From Areca catechu (taxonomy: Eukaryota > Streptophyta > Magnoliopsida > Arecales > Arecaceae): a DNA stretch of 64,000 nucleotides. Position 1 is the stretch's first letter; each line of letters begins with the position of its first letter. Location: assembly GCA_021397845.1 (NCBI GenBank), contig CM038044.1, forward strand, positions 102,236,942 to 102,300,941. Direction: 5' to 3'. Below the pieces are notes generated by a model. It was not told the DNA's origin, made no database searches, and worked only from the letters and a program-made list of their open reading frames with translations. Below are positions 43,411 to 52,952 of the stretch, one piece after another. The translations under genes and the position numbers were made by a program.

Positions 43411-45014
43411 TGGTGCGGGCACCAGACTCAGAAGAAGACTTCAGAGCTCCATCTGGATCTCTGATTAACCTTGCCCGGAAAAATTAGGGTTTTTGGTTTG
43501 TAATAAGAGTTGACAGATCAACTCAATTTAGCTTGAGTCTACATTACCTGCATTTTATTTTGTTGAGTCATGTTGACTCAGTAGTGGACTAGGGTTTCAA
43601 CCTGGGATGTTACATTTTCTCCCAAGACCAAGCAAGTGGACACCACACTCCCAGCCACACTCCCAGTCCAAGGGGTGCCATATCTACACCCAGCAGCCTT
43701 TGGTCCCCACTCCACAGATGGCAACTTCCTTCTCTCATGCGCCAGATAAAGAGAAGTCCACCAAGAGACCACAAATCAAGGGGGCGGCCAAGACTTTCCC
43801 AAGACATCCAAAGCAAAAATGGGAAGAAATTCTCTTGGAAAAGAACTTCAAGGGGGCGCCCACTACCTGCCAAAGACATCCAAAACAAAGATGGGAAGGA
43901 CCTTGACTTAGGGAGGAAGAAAAGGAGGAGTCCAAAAGAGTTGATCCAGGGAAGGAAGAAAATTTTTCTTGAAGATCCAAGCAAGGTGGCGCCATCTACC
44001 TGCCTTTTATAACCCAAATCCAATTTTTTGGTACTTTGGCCGACCATATGTGAAGGATTTGCCCTAATTTGTAGATCCCCTCCTTTAGTCCCACATGGGA
44101 AGATGTGAAACCCTCCTCCCTTGTAAAGCCTTATAAATTAAACCCCTCTTGTAAGTTTAAAAAAAAAAATCAGATGAATGAAAGAAATTTTTTTTATGAG
44201 CAAACTTGTGTTTTCTCTTTTCCGCACTTGCTTCCAGGTGTTGAGCTCCGTGAGGGAGTAAATCCGGGTTCCCTTGGAACCTTGAGGAGGTGAGAGATCT
44301 CCAAAACCCCAAACCCTAGGTTAGCCACTCCACTCCCAAACCCTAGCCGCCATCACCCTTCTTTTTCCACCAAGCCCTAGTCTCTTCCTCTTCTCACGGC
44401 CACCATCTCCAAGTCCAGGCTGACCACCAGCATCCAGCCCCAGTCCAGATACTGCAGATCTACAACAATTCTAAGAGGAAGTCAGATCGGCCTCTAGGAG
44501 AATTCGATTTCAGCAACTTCAGCTTTCAAGTTCTTCAACCTGGTAAAATCTTTTCTTGAGTTTCTGAATTCCATCATTTGTTCCTCTTCTTTCCTAGATC
44601 TTGAGTCCAAGAGAAGCCGACCAAACCACGAGACCAGTATTGGAGGATCCATTGTGAAGATAGCCGACTCCGAGGATCCCACAATCTGCTCGAGAGAGTT
44701 CTTTCACCAAAATCCTGAGAAGATCACTGTCTGGTTAGTAAACCATCTCTCCTCTCTATTTCTGTTCTGTTGAAAGTTCAGAGTGAAACCCTAGGTCTGG
44801 GAGTTTCTCAACCCCCAGCGATCCGTTACTTCTGAACTACTCTGATAATTTGGTTCCTTCTAAACTGTGCTTTCAATCTTTACTTAGTTTCCTTCAACGT
44901 AGTTTAGCTTTACTTTGAGTTGAAGCCAATTTCTGAAATATATATATATAAAAAAAAAAGAATTAATCTTAATTTTACTTCCGCATACGCTTCTTTGTTC
45001 TTTGTTCTGCATCA
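43411..45014 (+). repeat. 5' LTR of C2 (family C, 1604 bp)
   Basis: It starts TGGTGCGGGCACCAGACTC and ends TTTGTTCTGCATCA, followed by four T residues and the PBS. It matches the reversed C1 LTR and the C3 LTR, with large length differences in the first half. Confidence 0.88.
44132..44139 (+). promoter_or_regulatory. TATA box of the C2 LTR
   Basis: TATAAATT in GCCTTATAAATTAAACC; the same word is found in C1. Transcription would start near 44165. Confidence 0.55.
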
Positions 45015-45018
45015 TTTT

Positions 45019-45031
45019 TGGTATCAGAGCC
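45019..45031 (+). other. Primer binding site of C2 (initiator tRNA-Met type)
   Basis: TGGTATCAGAGCC follows the LTR end after four T residues. Confidence 0.93.
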
Positions 45032-45913
45032 CTGTCTAGGGTTTCTGTTTGATTGCCTGTTTGAGTCCCTCTCTTTTTACTTTGTCTGCTCGAAGTAGAC
45101 TCCCCAGGACGTCCAGTCCTAGGAACGAAGAGAGGTGCAAACCTCCTCTTCTCATTCCACGGGGTGTTCCTAGGGCGTGTAGGGGATCCGTTGGGTTATA
45201 ACTTCGTAGCAGAAATTGTAAACGGGGAAGTGCTCTGTTTTCAGCCCATAATTGCCCTATTGCAGGAATTATTTCTCACTGCAGGTAACTCTAAATTCAG
45301 TGATTTTTATTTTGATGAAACCAGTATAATTGAACCTAATTTTCATAATTTTCTCATGATTTATTTGTTTCCGTGCGATTTCTGAGAATTAAATTACTGC
45401 AACTCTGTTTTTGTGTTCTGCAATCCATTTATTTTTGAGTGTTCATCTCTTAATTCAACTTAAGGGCATTTGAGCATCTAAGATAATGGGAGGAGTTGAT
45501 AACCTCTCCTTAGACCAAAACCACCACCCCTTCATTCGAACCTAAGCCTTTAATCTAAAATTGATTAGACCTAATTTGCCCTAGTGGGCTAGGGACATCA
45601 ACAAGTCGGGTCAAGGCTAGTGTTGAGTCAGTTTGTCTGGTTACTCTGTGTGTGCTTTGTACTCAGTGTCTAGAACGGTGGTTCAGGGATTCCATCCCGA
45701 AGGGCTTGTGTGCTGGTCCGCCTACCTGGCCAATCTCTGATTGGTGTCTAGGATTGGCATTCAGGGACCTAACACTCCCCTTACACCTGCCTGGCTGAGT
45801 CCTGAGTTACTACAGGCTAGCTTGCCACTCTGATTGGGCATCTAGTTTGGGCTCTAGGTCTAGTTAGCCCGTAGTCATTCAGTTGAGTCTCATTTTGTGT
45901 GTTTGCTTGCATC
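45032..45913 (+). other. Untranslated leader of C2 with the shared leader block
   Basis: The block GGGACATCAACAAGTCGGGT ends at about 45611, then come CTGTGTGTGCTTTG, TACCTGGCCAATCTCTGATT and GGTGTCTAGGATTGGCATTC. Short inverted matches such as CCAATC/GATTGG could form hairpins. The leader of B contains the reverse complement of the same region, from 48151 onward. Confidence 0.7.
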
Positions 45914-47707
45914 ATGTCTACCCGGAATGGAGTGCCCTACCAACCTGGTCAAACCCAACCTGATTTAGAGGCCATGGTTAGAGCTCTTACAGAGAGTATG
46001 AACAAATTAAGTCAGGATATGAATAAGAATTTTGCCCAGCTTAGGGATCGAGTCCAAGTACTTGAGGAACCTAGGCATCGGAATTGGACTCCTGACCCAG
46101 ATTTTAATGTGCCTCAACCTCACCCACACCAAGAGCCTAGAAGACCTTTATACCGAGATCCTGAACCTAATCATAGGAGGCCTGACCCAGGCCCTGAGGA
46201 TAGAGATGATAGGTTCATTCGAAACATCAAGTTAGATGCACCCACTTTTGATGGTAGCCTAAATCCTAAGGTGTATTCTGATTGGGAGGGTGAGATGGAC
46301 CAGTACTTTGAGTGGTATGCCATGTCTGAGGAGAGGAAATTCAAGTTTGCCAAGATGAAATTAATACGTCAAGCTAGGTTATACTGGGGGAACATTGAGC
46401 TGACCACTAGAAGACGAAATGTAGAGCCCATAACCACTTGGCAGGGTATGAAAGAGAAACTTAGAGACAAGTACCTACCCATTTCATACCAGCAAAATCT
46501 GTTAGACCAATGGCAGACTTTGAAACAAGGGAACCGATCTGTTTCAGACTACATAACCACCTTTGATGAATACCTGATGAGATGTGATGTGAGTGAAGCC
46601 CATGAGGTCACTTTGTCTAGATTTAGGGCTGGACTTAGGGAAGATATTAAGAGAGAGTTATTTCTGAGAGAGGTTACTGACCTAGACCAAGCCTATCAGA
46701 TTGCACTGAACACTGAGAAGTTTCAGAGAGGACCCATGCCATCTAGGGTTAGTGCCCCAATCCCAAGAAATGGACCTAGCCAGGTTACCCCTAGCAAGCC
46801 TAATCAGGGTATCCCCACCCCTAGGCCCATGGACAAAGGTAAGGCACCTGACACCCAGAGAACCCCTAGTATCGTCTGTTTTAAGTGCCAGAAGCCCGAT
46901 CATATCTCCACTCAGTGCACAGCCATAGCTTGTTTTAAGTGTCATAAGGTAGGTCATGTTTCTAGCCAGTGCCCTCGTAGATCCCTATATATAGAAGAGG
47001 GAGGGGAAGAGAGTTCCGAGCCTAATGAGGAATTTGAAGAAGAAGTTTATGAGGCCGGAATGAATTTGGTTGATGAGTATGAAGGAGAGGAAGAATCCAC
47101 TGAATCTGACCACTTAGGGGTTATGAGATGCATCCTGTCCCAGACTAAAGTTCAGGAAGATTGGCGTAGGACTAATATCCTACAAACTTTCCTTAAACTA
47201 GGGGATAAGGTTTGTAAAATCATCATAGATAGTGGGAGCTGTGTGAATGCCATTTCTACTAGTACTGTCAAAATGTTAGGCTTAACCCCAGTCCCCCACC
47301 CGAACCCCTATAAGGTTTCTTGGGTAGACTCTACCTCTATACCCATCCAGTCTAGATGTCAGGTCCAAATCCAAATGCAATCCTATCAAGAGAAGATTTG
47401 GTGTGATGTCTTGCCCATGGGGGTGAGCAGTATAATTCTTGGAAGACCCTGGTTGTATGATCATGATGCCACCCTCTTAGGAAAATCCAACACCTGTGTC
47501 TTTAGTTTCAATGGGAAGAAAATCACAATCCATTCAGTCCCTCCTAAGGACAAGGTAGCTAAAGGAACCAGTAAGGTTAGGGAAATGAAGACTGGAGTGA
47601 ACCTAATTAGTGCCAAGGATCTAGAACGAGAAATTCATAGTGGTTCACCCATTTGGATGTTGACTGGTAAGGAACTTAGGACTCCTACACCCTCAGAGCC
47701 TCCTTAG
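45914..47707 (+). CDS. gag-protease polyprotein of C2, uninterrupted (597 codons)
   Basis: The start is the ATG at 45914 (MSTRNGVPYQPGQTQ), matched by the starts in A and G. In order: coiled-coil N-terminus (DLEAMVRALTESMNKLSQDM), Retrotrans_gag capsid domain (IKLDAPTFDGSLNPKVYSDW, QARLYWGNIE, LRDKYLPISYQQNLLDQW, QGNRSVSDYITTFDEYL), two zinc knuckles (CFKCQKPDHISTQC and CFKCHKVGHVSSQC), an acidic linker, and a retroviral-type protease (KIIIDSGSCVNAIST, SSIILGRPWLYDHDA). The protease active-site Asp-Ser-Gly is intact. It is the only long unbroken retroelement protein in the window. It ends in TAG at 47705-47707, with the RT in the same frame directly after, so the stop is probably a point mutation. 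Confidence 0.85.
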   Translation: MSTRNGVPYQPGQTQPDLEAMVRALTESMNKLSQDMNKNFAQLRDRVQVLEEPRHRNWTPDPDFNVPQPHPHQEPRRPLYRDPEPNHRRPDPGPEDRDDRFIRNIKLDAPTFDGSLNPKVYSDWEGEMDQYFEWYAMSEERKFKFAKMKLIRQARLYWGNIELTTRRRNVEPITTWQGMKEKLRDKYLPISYQQNLLDQWQTLKQGNRSVSDYITTFDEYLMRCDVSEAHEVTLSRFRAGLREDIKRELFLREVTDLDQAYQIALNTEKFQRGPMPSRVSAPIPRNGPSQVTPSKPNQGIPTPRPMDKGKAPDTQRTPSIVCFKCQKPDHISTQCTAIACFKCHKVGHVSSQCPRRSLYIEEGGEESSEPNEEFEEEVYEAGMNLVDEYEGEEESTESDHLGVMRCILSQTKVQEDWRRTNILQTFLKLGDKVCKIIIDSGSCVNAISTSTVKMLGLTPVPHPNPYKVSWVDSTSIPIQSRCQVQIQMQSYQEKIWCDVLPMGVSSIILGRPWLYDHDATLLGKSNTCVFSFNGKKITIHSVPPKDKVAKGTSKVREMKTGVNLISAKDLEREIHSGSPIWMLTGKELRTPTPSEPP

Positions 47708-48150
47708 GAAGTTAAGCCTTTATTAGAAGAATTTGAGGATGTTTTTCCCGAGGATCTGCCAGACCACCTTCCACCTCTTAGGGATATTCAGCATTCCATA
47801 GATTTAGTCCCAGGAGCTACTTTACCCAACTTTCCCCATTATAGGATGAATCCATCTGAGCATAAAGAACTGCAAAAGCAGGTTGGCGAATTGTTGAGGA
47901 AGGGGTTCATTAGAGAGAGTCTTAGCCCTTGTGCAGTCCCTGCACTTTTAACCCCGAAGAAGGATGGCACGTGGAGGATGTGTGTTGACAGTCGTGCCAT
48001 CAATAAAATCACAATCAAGTATAGGTTCCCCATCCCTAGACTAGATGACATGCTTGATATGATGGCCGGTGCCATGATTTTTTCTAAAATTGATCTCAAG
48101 AGCGGCTATCATCAGGTTAGAATTAGACTAGGGGATGAGTGGAAAACCAG
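47708..48150 (+). pseudogene. RT N-terminal part (C2), truncated
   Basis: In the frame of gag-protease it reads [80 protein letters not shown] and [16 protein letters not shown] (first catalytic Asp). It stops at GDEWKT, before the PFGL and YxDD motifs. The remaining residues of the open frame come from the reversed leader of B. No RT activity is possible. Confidence 0.88.
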
Positions 48151-48906
48151 GTGTAAGGGGAGTGTTAGGTCCCTGATTGCCAATCCTAGACACCAATCAG
48201 AGATTGGCCAGGTAGGCGGACCAGCACACAAGCCCTTCGGGATTGAATCCCTAAATCACCGTTCTAGACACTGAGCACAAGGCACACACAGGTTAACTTG
48301 ACACAGTGATCTAACACTAGCCCGGACCCGACCAGTTGGTGTCCCTAGCCCACTAAGCAAATTAAGTCTAGTTAATTTTAGGTTAAGGCTTGGGACCGAA
48401 TGCAAGGGATGTGATTTTGGGCTAAGGAGAGGTTATCAACTCCTCCCCTTATCTGATATAGCAAGAGTGCCCTTAAAAGTAAATTATGCAATGATGGCAG
48501 GCAGATGAAGATGCAAATTAGGGTTTAAATGTTTTTGATATTTTTGGAGAATATGTAATTTTTTTTTTTGTAATTTATTAAATAGAATAAAACTTGCAAA
48601 TTATGTCCTAATATGCAGAAAATATACTAAAATTAAAAGATATGCAAAAAATGCTAAATAAAACCCTAAAACTTCTAAACTTGTCTTGCTGAAAAAAAAT
48701 AGAGCCAAAAATTTACAGGCTGTATTTCGGCTTGCAAAAAATTCACAGGCTATAATAAAATCTGAAAAAATTATGAAAATTACTGTGAATTATGATGAAT
48801 CTAGAAAAATAAATTTTAAAATTTTTGGAGTTTTTAACAGGGATAAATAATTTAAAAAATATAGTATATACGGACTAAAAAATTGCAGAAAACAAGCCCT
48901 AATCTA
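48151..48906 (-). other. Untranslated leader of B with the shared leader block
   Basis: Read on the minus strand, it has the block at about 48348-48326 and continues with the GGCCAATCTCTGATTGG segment until the junction with C2. The part close to the PBS is A/T-rich. No frame is present. Confidence 0.7.
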
Positions 48907-48919
48907 AGCTCTGATACCA
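48907..48919 (-). other. Primer binding site of B (initiator tRNA-Met type)
   Basis: The plus strand reads AGCTCTGATACCA, the complement of TGGTATCAGAGCT, two bases inside the 5' LTR. Confidence 0.93.
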
Positions 48920-48921
48920 AA

Positions 48922-50378
48922 TGATGGGGAACTAATGTGCATGAAATTTTTTTTGTATGTTTTATATGTGGGGTTGAGTGATTAATTCCCAAATTTTAGA
49001 TTAAAATAAGTTGTAGGAAATTTTATATGAATTTTAGAAGATCAGCATGCAGATTAGGACCTAGAAAATAGAAAAGAAGGATCGCCGGGGCTGAGAAGCC
49101 TCGGTTAGGGCAAGTTCTCCTACAATAAAACTACTGGAGGTAGAGGGGGTGTACCTGAAAATGTCTGTAAAGATCGCAACAAAAGGGTCTCTCATTCCTC
49201 GACGGATGCGGCCTGGAAAACCGAGCCAAAGACCCGCGGATACCCGGCTTTCTGCTCGGTGATCCGATTGAGGCCTGGCTAGAGTCGTTGGATTCGTAGG
49301 AACTCGGGGACCTGTAAACGACCTGTCAGGGGTTAGAAAACTCACAACGGAACAAGAAAACAAAGGAAAAATAGCAAGGGAAGGCTTCTTTTGGAGTGGG
49401 CGTCCAGGGATCTGAGATGCTTGTTGGCAGCAGGAAGATGATTGCAGCACTGGGAAGAAGAACTCTCGCAAACCCCTTTATGCACACAGCAGGGTATCAC
49501 ACAACTCAATAGAAGAACTCAATGTTTTCATTCATCAAAAATTAGGTTTCATACAAGAGGCTAGGGTCCCTTAAATAGACCCTTAACCTTGGGCTCCAAG
49601 TAAGGGTACATAAGTCTTTACATAAGAATCCTTTTCCCTCTCAAACCCTAGCTAGAAAATAAGGAAATATTAGGTAGAAAAATCCCTAAAAGTTTTCTTG
49701 ACTTGGTCAAGACTCCAAGGATGCCTAGGGGGGCGTGTTGGGCTTCTAGGATCAGCAAAAGGCCGACCCAAAGGGGCTCGGGTGCATGGGTTTGGGCCTC
49801 TGGAAGCTGGGGTGGCCTGGTAGCCAGGTAGCAGGAATATTCCCTGGTATCTTGCTTCTTAGGGACTTGGGCTTGGCACCTGGGCTTGATTTCTTTGGAC
49901 TAGGATGTAGATGGACCCCTGGAATTATGGATGCCCTTATCTATGAATATACTTTGGCATCTAGAAGGGAATCTGGGCATCTGGAGGGCATCTGCAAGAA
50001 ATCAGGATTTTCTGAATTTTCCTCCTGGGGTCTTCAAATCTTCAAGCTGGATTGGACTTGGGCTATACTTCCATGTCTTCAATCTAGTTGGACTTGGTCT
50101 TCACTTGTATGATATAGTCTTGAGTCTTCAGTATGCTTGGACAGGACTCAAAAAAATAAAATTAGCTCAACATGAGCTGACTAGCATTGGACTGAACTAG
50201 CTCAACATAAGTTGTCTAGTACAGAACTGAAATAACAACTCAAAAGACTCAAACAACAACTAAAAAAAGGACTCAGATGGGCTAAGCCCTTATTACATAT
50301 GGACTCATAAATTATTGATCAATTCACAGAGGGTTGAAAAGCGTCTGTCTTATTCTGGTACCTCCGATGTCCCCACCA
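48922..50378 (-). repeat. 5' LTR of B (1457 bp)
   Basis: It has the same ends and length as the copy at 41356-42812, with scattered substitutions. The CCTAG duplication follows. Confidence 0.93.
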
Positions 50379-50383
50379 CCTAG

Positions 50384-50739
50384 GTATCAACCCGACCTTC
50401 AATGTCTCATACTTGATAGAATATAAGGAACCCATGATGATACCTAGTGAGCCTTTTGGGCCTGACCATATTTTGAGAGTGAGCCATTATCCGAGTATCC
50501 ACAAACAACCATTCCTCAAAAAGAGAGAAAACTGAACAAATCCTGGATAATAAGATTGTCACTACCAGAAACAAGGATTACTATCGATATTTAGTCCGTT
50601 GGCAAGGGAGACCAAAATCTGACGACTCCTGAATCGCTAGAGAGGACCTGCAATGACTGGACCCGGACTTATTTGAACAATATCAAAGCCAGGCTGGACC
50701 ATACTCGACAGGGTCGAGTTCCTCCCACCCGGGGAGAAT
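50384..50739 (+). pseudogene. Integrase C-terminus with chromodomain, second part (A)
   Basis: After B the frame of A resumes in GINPTFNVSYLIEYKEP-like sequence and an acidic linker, then the chromodomain YYRYLVRWQGRPKSDDS, where a TGA replaces the conserved Trp codon (near 50629). It continues IAREDLQ-stop-LDPDLFEQYQSQ. The polypurine tract GGGGAGAATT ends at 50739. Frameshifts precede the chromodomain. Confidence 0.8.
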
Positions 50740-52055
50740 TGGTGGGGACACCAGGTTCAGAAAGAAGCTTCAACTAATACCAAATTATTTATGGATTGAG
50801 ACTAGGAACTCAAGTCTCGTATGAGTCCTGTATGTTTATTGAGTCCTATTTTATTTTCTTTTAGAGTTTTAAAGTTCAATTAGAGTCATTTAGGCTTTAT
50901 ACTGAGTCAAGTTCAAGAGCTACTTGAAGTTGGGCCAGACCAGCTTTACTTGGAGTGCCACATCATCATGAACCACCTATGCCAACTCATCACCAAAGAA
51001 TGCCACATCACCTTTTTGTCAAGTCATCTCCAAGGGGTGCCATGAAGAAGGATGCGCCATGTCACCATGCCATTTCACCTTGTCATATCATTGGATTTGG
51101 AAACCACCTCGCCATGCCAACTCACTTTGCCAAGTCATCACCAAGTGGTGCCACATCAAAACAACTTCAAAGTGGGGACCTCACCATGCCAACTCACCTT
51201 GCCAAGTAATCACCAAGAGGCGCCAACTTCAAGTGGGGACCAAGGATTCAAATCCTCCACATTCCATGCAACCCTCCACCAAATCCTCCACATTCCATGT
51301 AACCCTCCACCAAATCCTCCATATTTCATGTAACCCCCCCTAATATTTCTCCATGATATGGGGAATTTCAAATTGATTGAAAGGCCAATAAAAGCCTCTT
51401 GTACGCCCATGGTAAAGGGAGCTTTTGGATGATGAAACAAGAAGGAGTAGTTTTTTCTATGAAGCAAGTGTTTTGTAGTGTGGTTGTGTTTCAATCTTGG
51501 CGTGTGATCTTCTACCTCCCAAGCCAACGACTTCACCAAGGATCCCATCTTCCCTCAACGACCACTTGTTTTCTTAATTCCTTCCTCCTACTTTGATTTG
51601 GTATTCCTTCAAATCAGCTTAGTCCTAATTCCTTTATTGCGCAGGGTTCCTTCTATGATTCGGAGTTCAAGAAGGGGGTCATTGCCATCAGATCAAGTAT
51701 GGTGAGAACTTATTTAGATGGAAGAGTCATCTTTTCATCCAGGGCTTGTTTATTTGATTGCTTCAATGAATCTACACCAACAAGGAGTGCTCATCATGGT
51801 AACAATTCCCTTCTAATATTCTTAAGTCTGGGTTATTGAAGACAGTTTTCCTAGGTTTAGATTCCATAATCATTAGCCCTAATCTTCTCTAGGATTTAAA
51901 TAACTACATTACGGCGTAAGTTCTAAATTTTCGTGCTCCTTCCATCGCTTTACCTTACTACTTTTGATCTAAAATTTAGTACCTGTTAATAGGCTTCATT
52001 GCTCTCATTTCTCAATTCATCATTTAGATTGCATTCTCATCATCGTGCCGTATCA
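50740..52055 (+). repeat. 3' LTR of A (1316 bp)
   Basis: It starts TGGTGGGGACACCAGGTTCAG and ends CATCGTGCCGTATCA, followed by the CTGGC duplication (52056-52060). Confidence 0.92.
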
Positions 52056-52060
52056 CTGGC

Positions 52061-52257
52061 CTTCATTATGGCACCTGACTCACATTAACTGCCTCACCTG
52101 CACTCCAACGAGCGGCTGACAGCTATCCAAGGAACCGTTCGGGGGGGATTCAAAGCGACCCGACGCCCTGGCCCGGGATCCACCGCAGGTGCATGCAATC
52201 ATGCTCCTGCCCTTTGGAGCCATGTGACCCCTCAAGGTCCAGGAGCAGGGGGGCAAC
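52061..52257 (+). other. 3' end of the interior of D with polypurine tract
   Basis: It continues D after A (CTTCATTATGGCACCTGAC). The tract AGGAGCAGGGGGGCAAC directly precedes the 3' LTR and is the plus-strand primer site. Confidence 0.7.
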
Positions 52258-52947
52258 TGTTGTGCCCATTCGGCTAGTCTCGAATTGGACCGATCCCAGG
52301 CATCCGGTCGGCTGATCCTCCCACGGGGTCCGACTCCCCGGTTCTTGGAGAGGACCCCGTGATCCCCTTTCCTAAGGCGGACCCTAGGAGCTTCGAGGGC
52401 TGGCGGATGCCTTCCTGCCCGTGCGTCGGCCTCCTTGAGACCCTGCTGGGCGCCCCGGTCGGCTCCTGTGAGGCCAAGGCCGATCCGCTGTTGGAAGGGT
52501 CACTCGAAGTTTCCACGAGCCTTTTCTCCCTGACAAGTTCTGACATTCAATTGTAATGGACTCCATTGCGTGGCAACGATTCCTGCTGCCCGGCCATCGC
52601 TCTGACGCTCCTGCCACACCACCAACCCAAGACCTTGCCATCACAGCTACTCTCCTGGGGGCATATTCGAGCTTTCCTAGCTTGTTCCCCAACGAAATTT
52701 GGTAGTACTCCATGCCTACAAAAGGCACCCGGGGGACCTCCGTAAAAGGGTAACGTTCTTCTTTCCCATCACGAACTCCTTTCCCTGAGCTCTTTCCATT
52801 CAATTGCTCTGCTTCCTCCTCTAACTTAACCATCGGAGTGTCCCCTGCCGGAGCCCCTCCAGCGCCTAGGGACTTTCTGCAGGTCAACTAGTCGAGAAGC
52901 TTTCCAGCGTATCCACCGAGCCCGGTCCCGGAGGAAGAGCGGCAATA
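52258..52947 (+). repeat. 3' LTR of D (690 bp)
   Basis: It starts TGTTGTGCCCATTCGGCTAG and ends GAGCGGCAATA. The AAACC duplication follows at 52948-52952. Confidence 0.92.
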
Positions 52948-52952
52948 AAACC

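Larger units (their letters stand above)
43411..48150 (+). mobile_element. C2: 5' half of a chromovirus-type element, inverted inside B
   Basis: It has a complete 5' LTR of family C, PBS, leader with the conserved block, an uninterrupted gag-protease frame and the beginning of RT. It ends abruptly in RT at a CAG shared with the leader of B, where sequence of B in the opposite orientation begins. No 3' LTR remains. The left flank AACTA has no partner on the right. A deletion that removed the 3' half of C2 together with the middle of B, joined at microhomology, explains this best. Confidence 0.8.
41356..50378 (-). mobile_element. B: chromovirus-type element inserted in the integrase remnant of A
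   Basis: Two LTRs of exactly 1457 bp and a perfect CCTAG duplication (41351-41355 and 50379-50383) define it. On the minus strand it has LTR, PBS, leader, then foreign sequence (C2), then integrase C-terminus with chromodomain, polypurine tract and LTR. Its gag, protease, RT and integrase core are missing, replaced by C2 in the opposite orientation. The duplication fixes the LTR ends as TGGTGGGGACA...CATCA for the whole group. Confidence 0.9.
27415..52055 (+). mobile_element. A: internally deleted chromovirus derivative in the 3' region of D
   Basis: LTRs of 1317 bp (with Cop removed) and 1316 bp are flanked by a perfect CTGGC duplication (27410-27414 and 52056-52060). Between them lie a PBS, the leader block, the fused gag/linker/integrase-core frame, integrase C-terminus with chromodomain, and a polypurine tract. 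Protease, RT and RNase H are absent, as in T1. Cop is inserted in the 5' LTR and B in the integrase C-terminus. Without these inserts the length is about 5.2 kb. Confidence 0.9.
17960..52947 (+). mobile_element. D: Tat-lineage Ty3/gypsy element inserted between IN and RT of E
   Basis: LTRs of 689 and 690 bp flank gag, aspartic protease, RT-RNase H, a second RNase H and an integrase without chromodomain, followed by tandem repeats and an antisense gene. The second RNase H and the antisense ORF are known features of the Tat (Retand/Ogre-like) branch. Flanks GAACC (17955-17959) and AAACC (52948-52952) are a 4/5 target duplication. Element A is inserted at 27415-52055. Without A the length is about 10.3 kb. 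Pol carries at least eight stops. Confidence 0.88.

Noticed and set aside
47705..47707. Programmed readthrough stop between gag and pol in C2
   Set aside because: The stop lies after the protease, not after gag, and is one base from a Gln codon. A point mutation is simpler without further copies.
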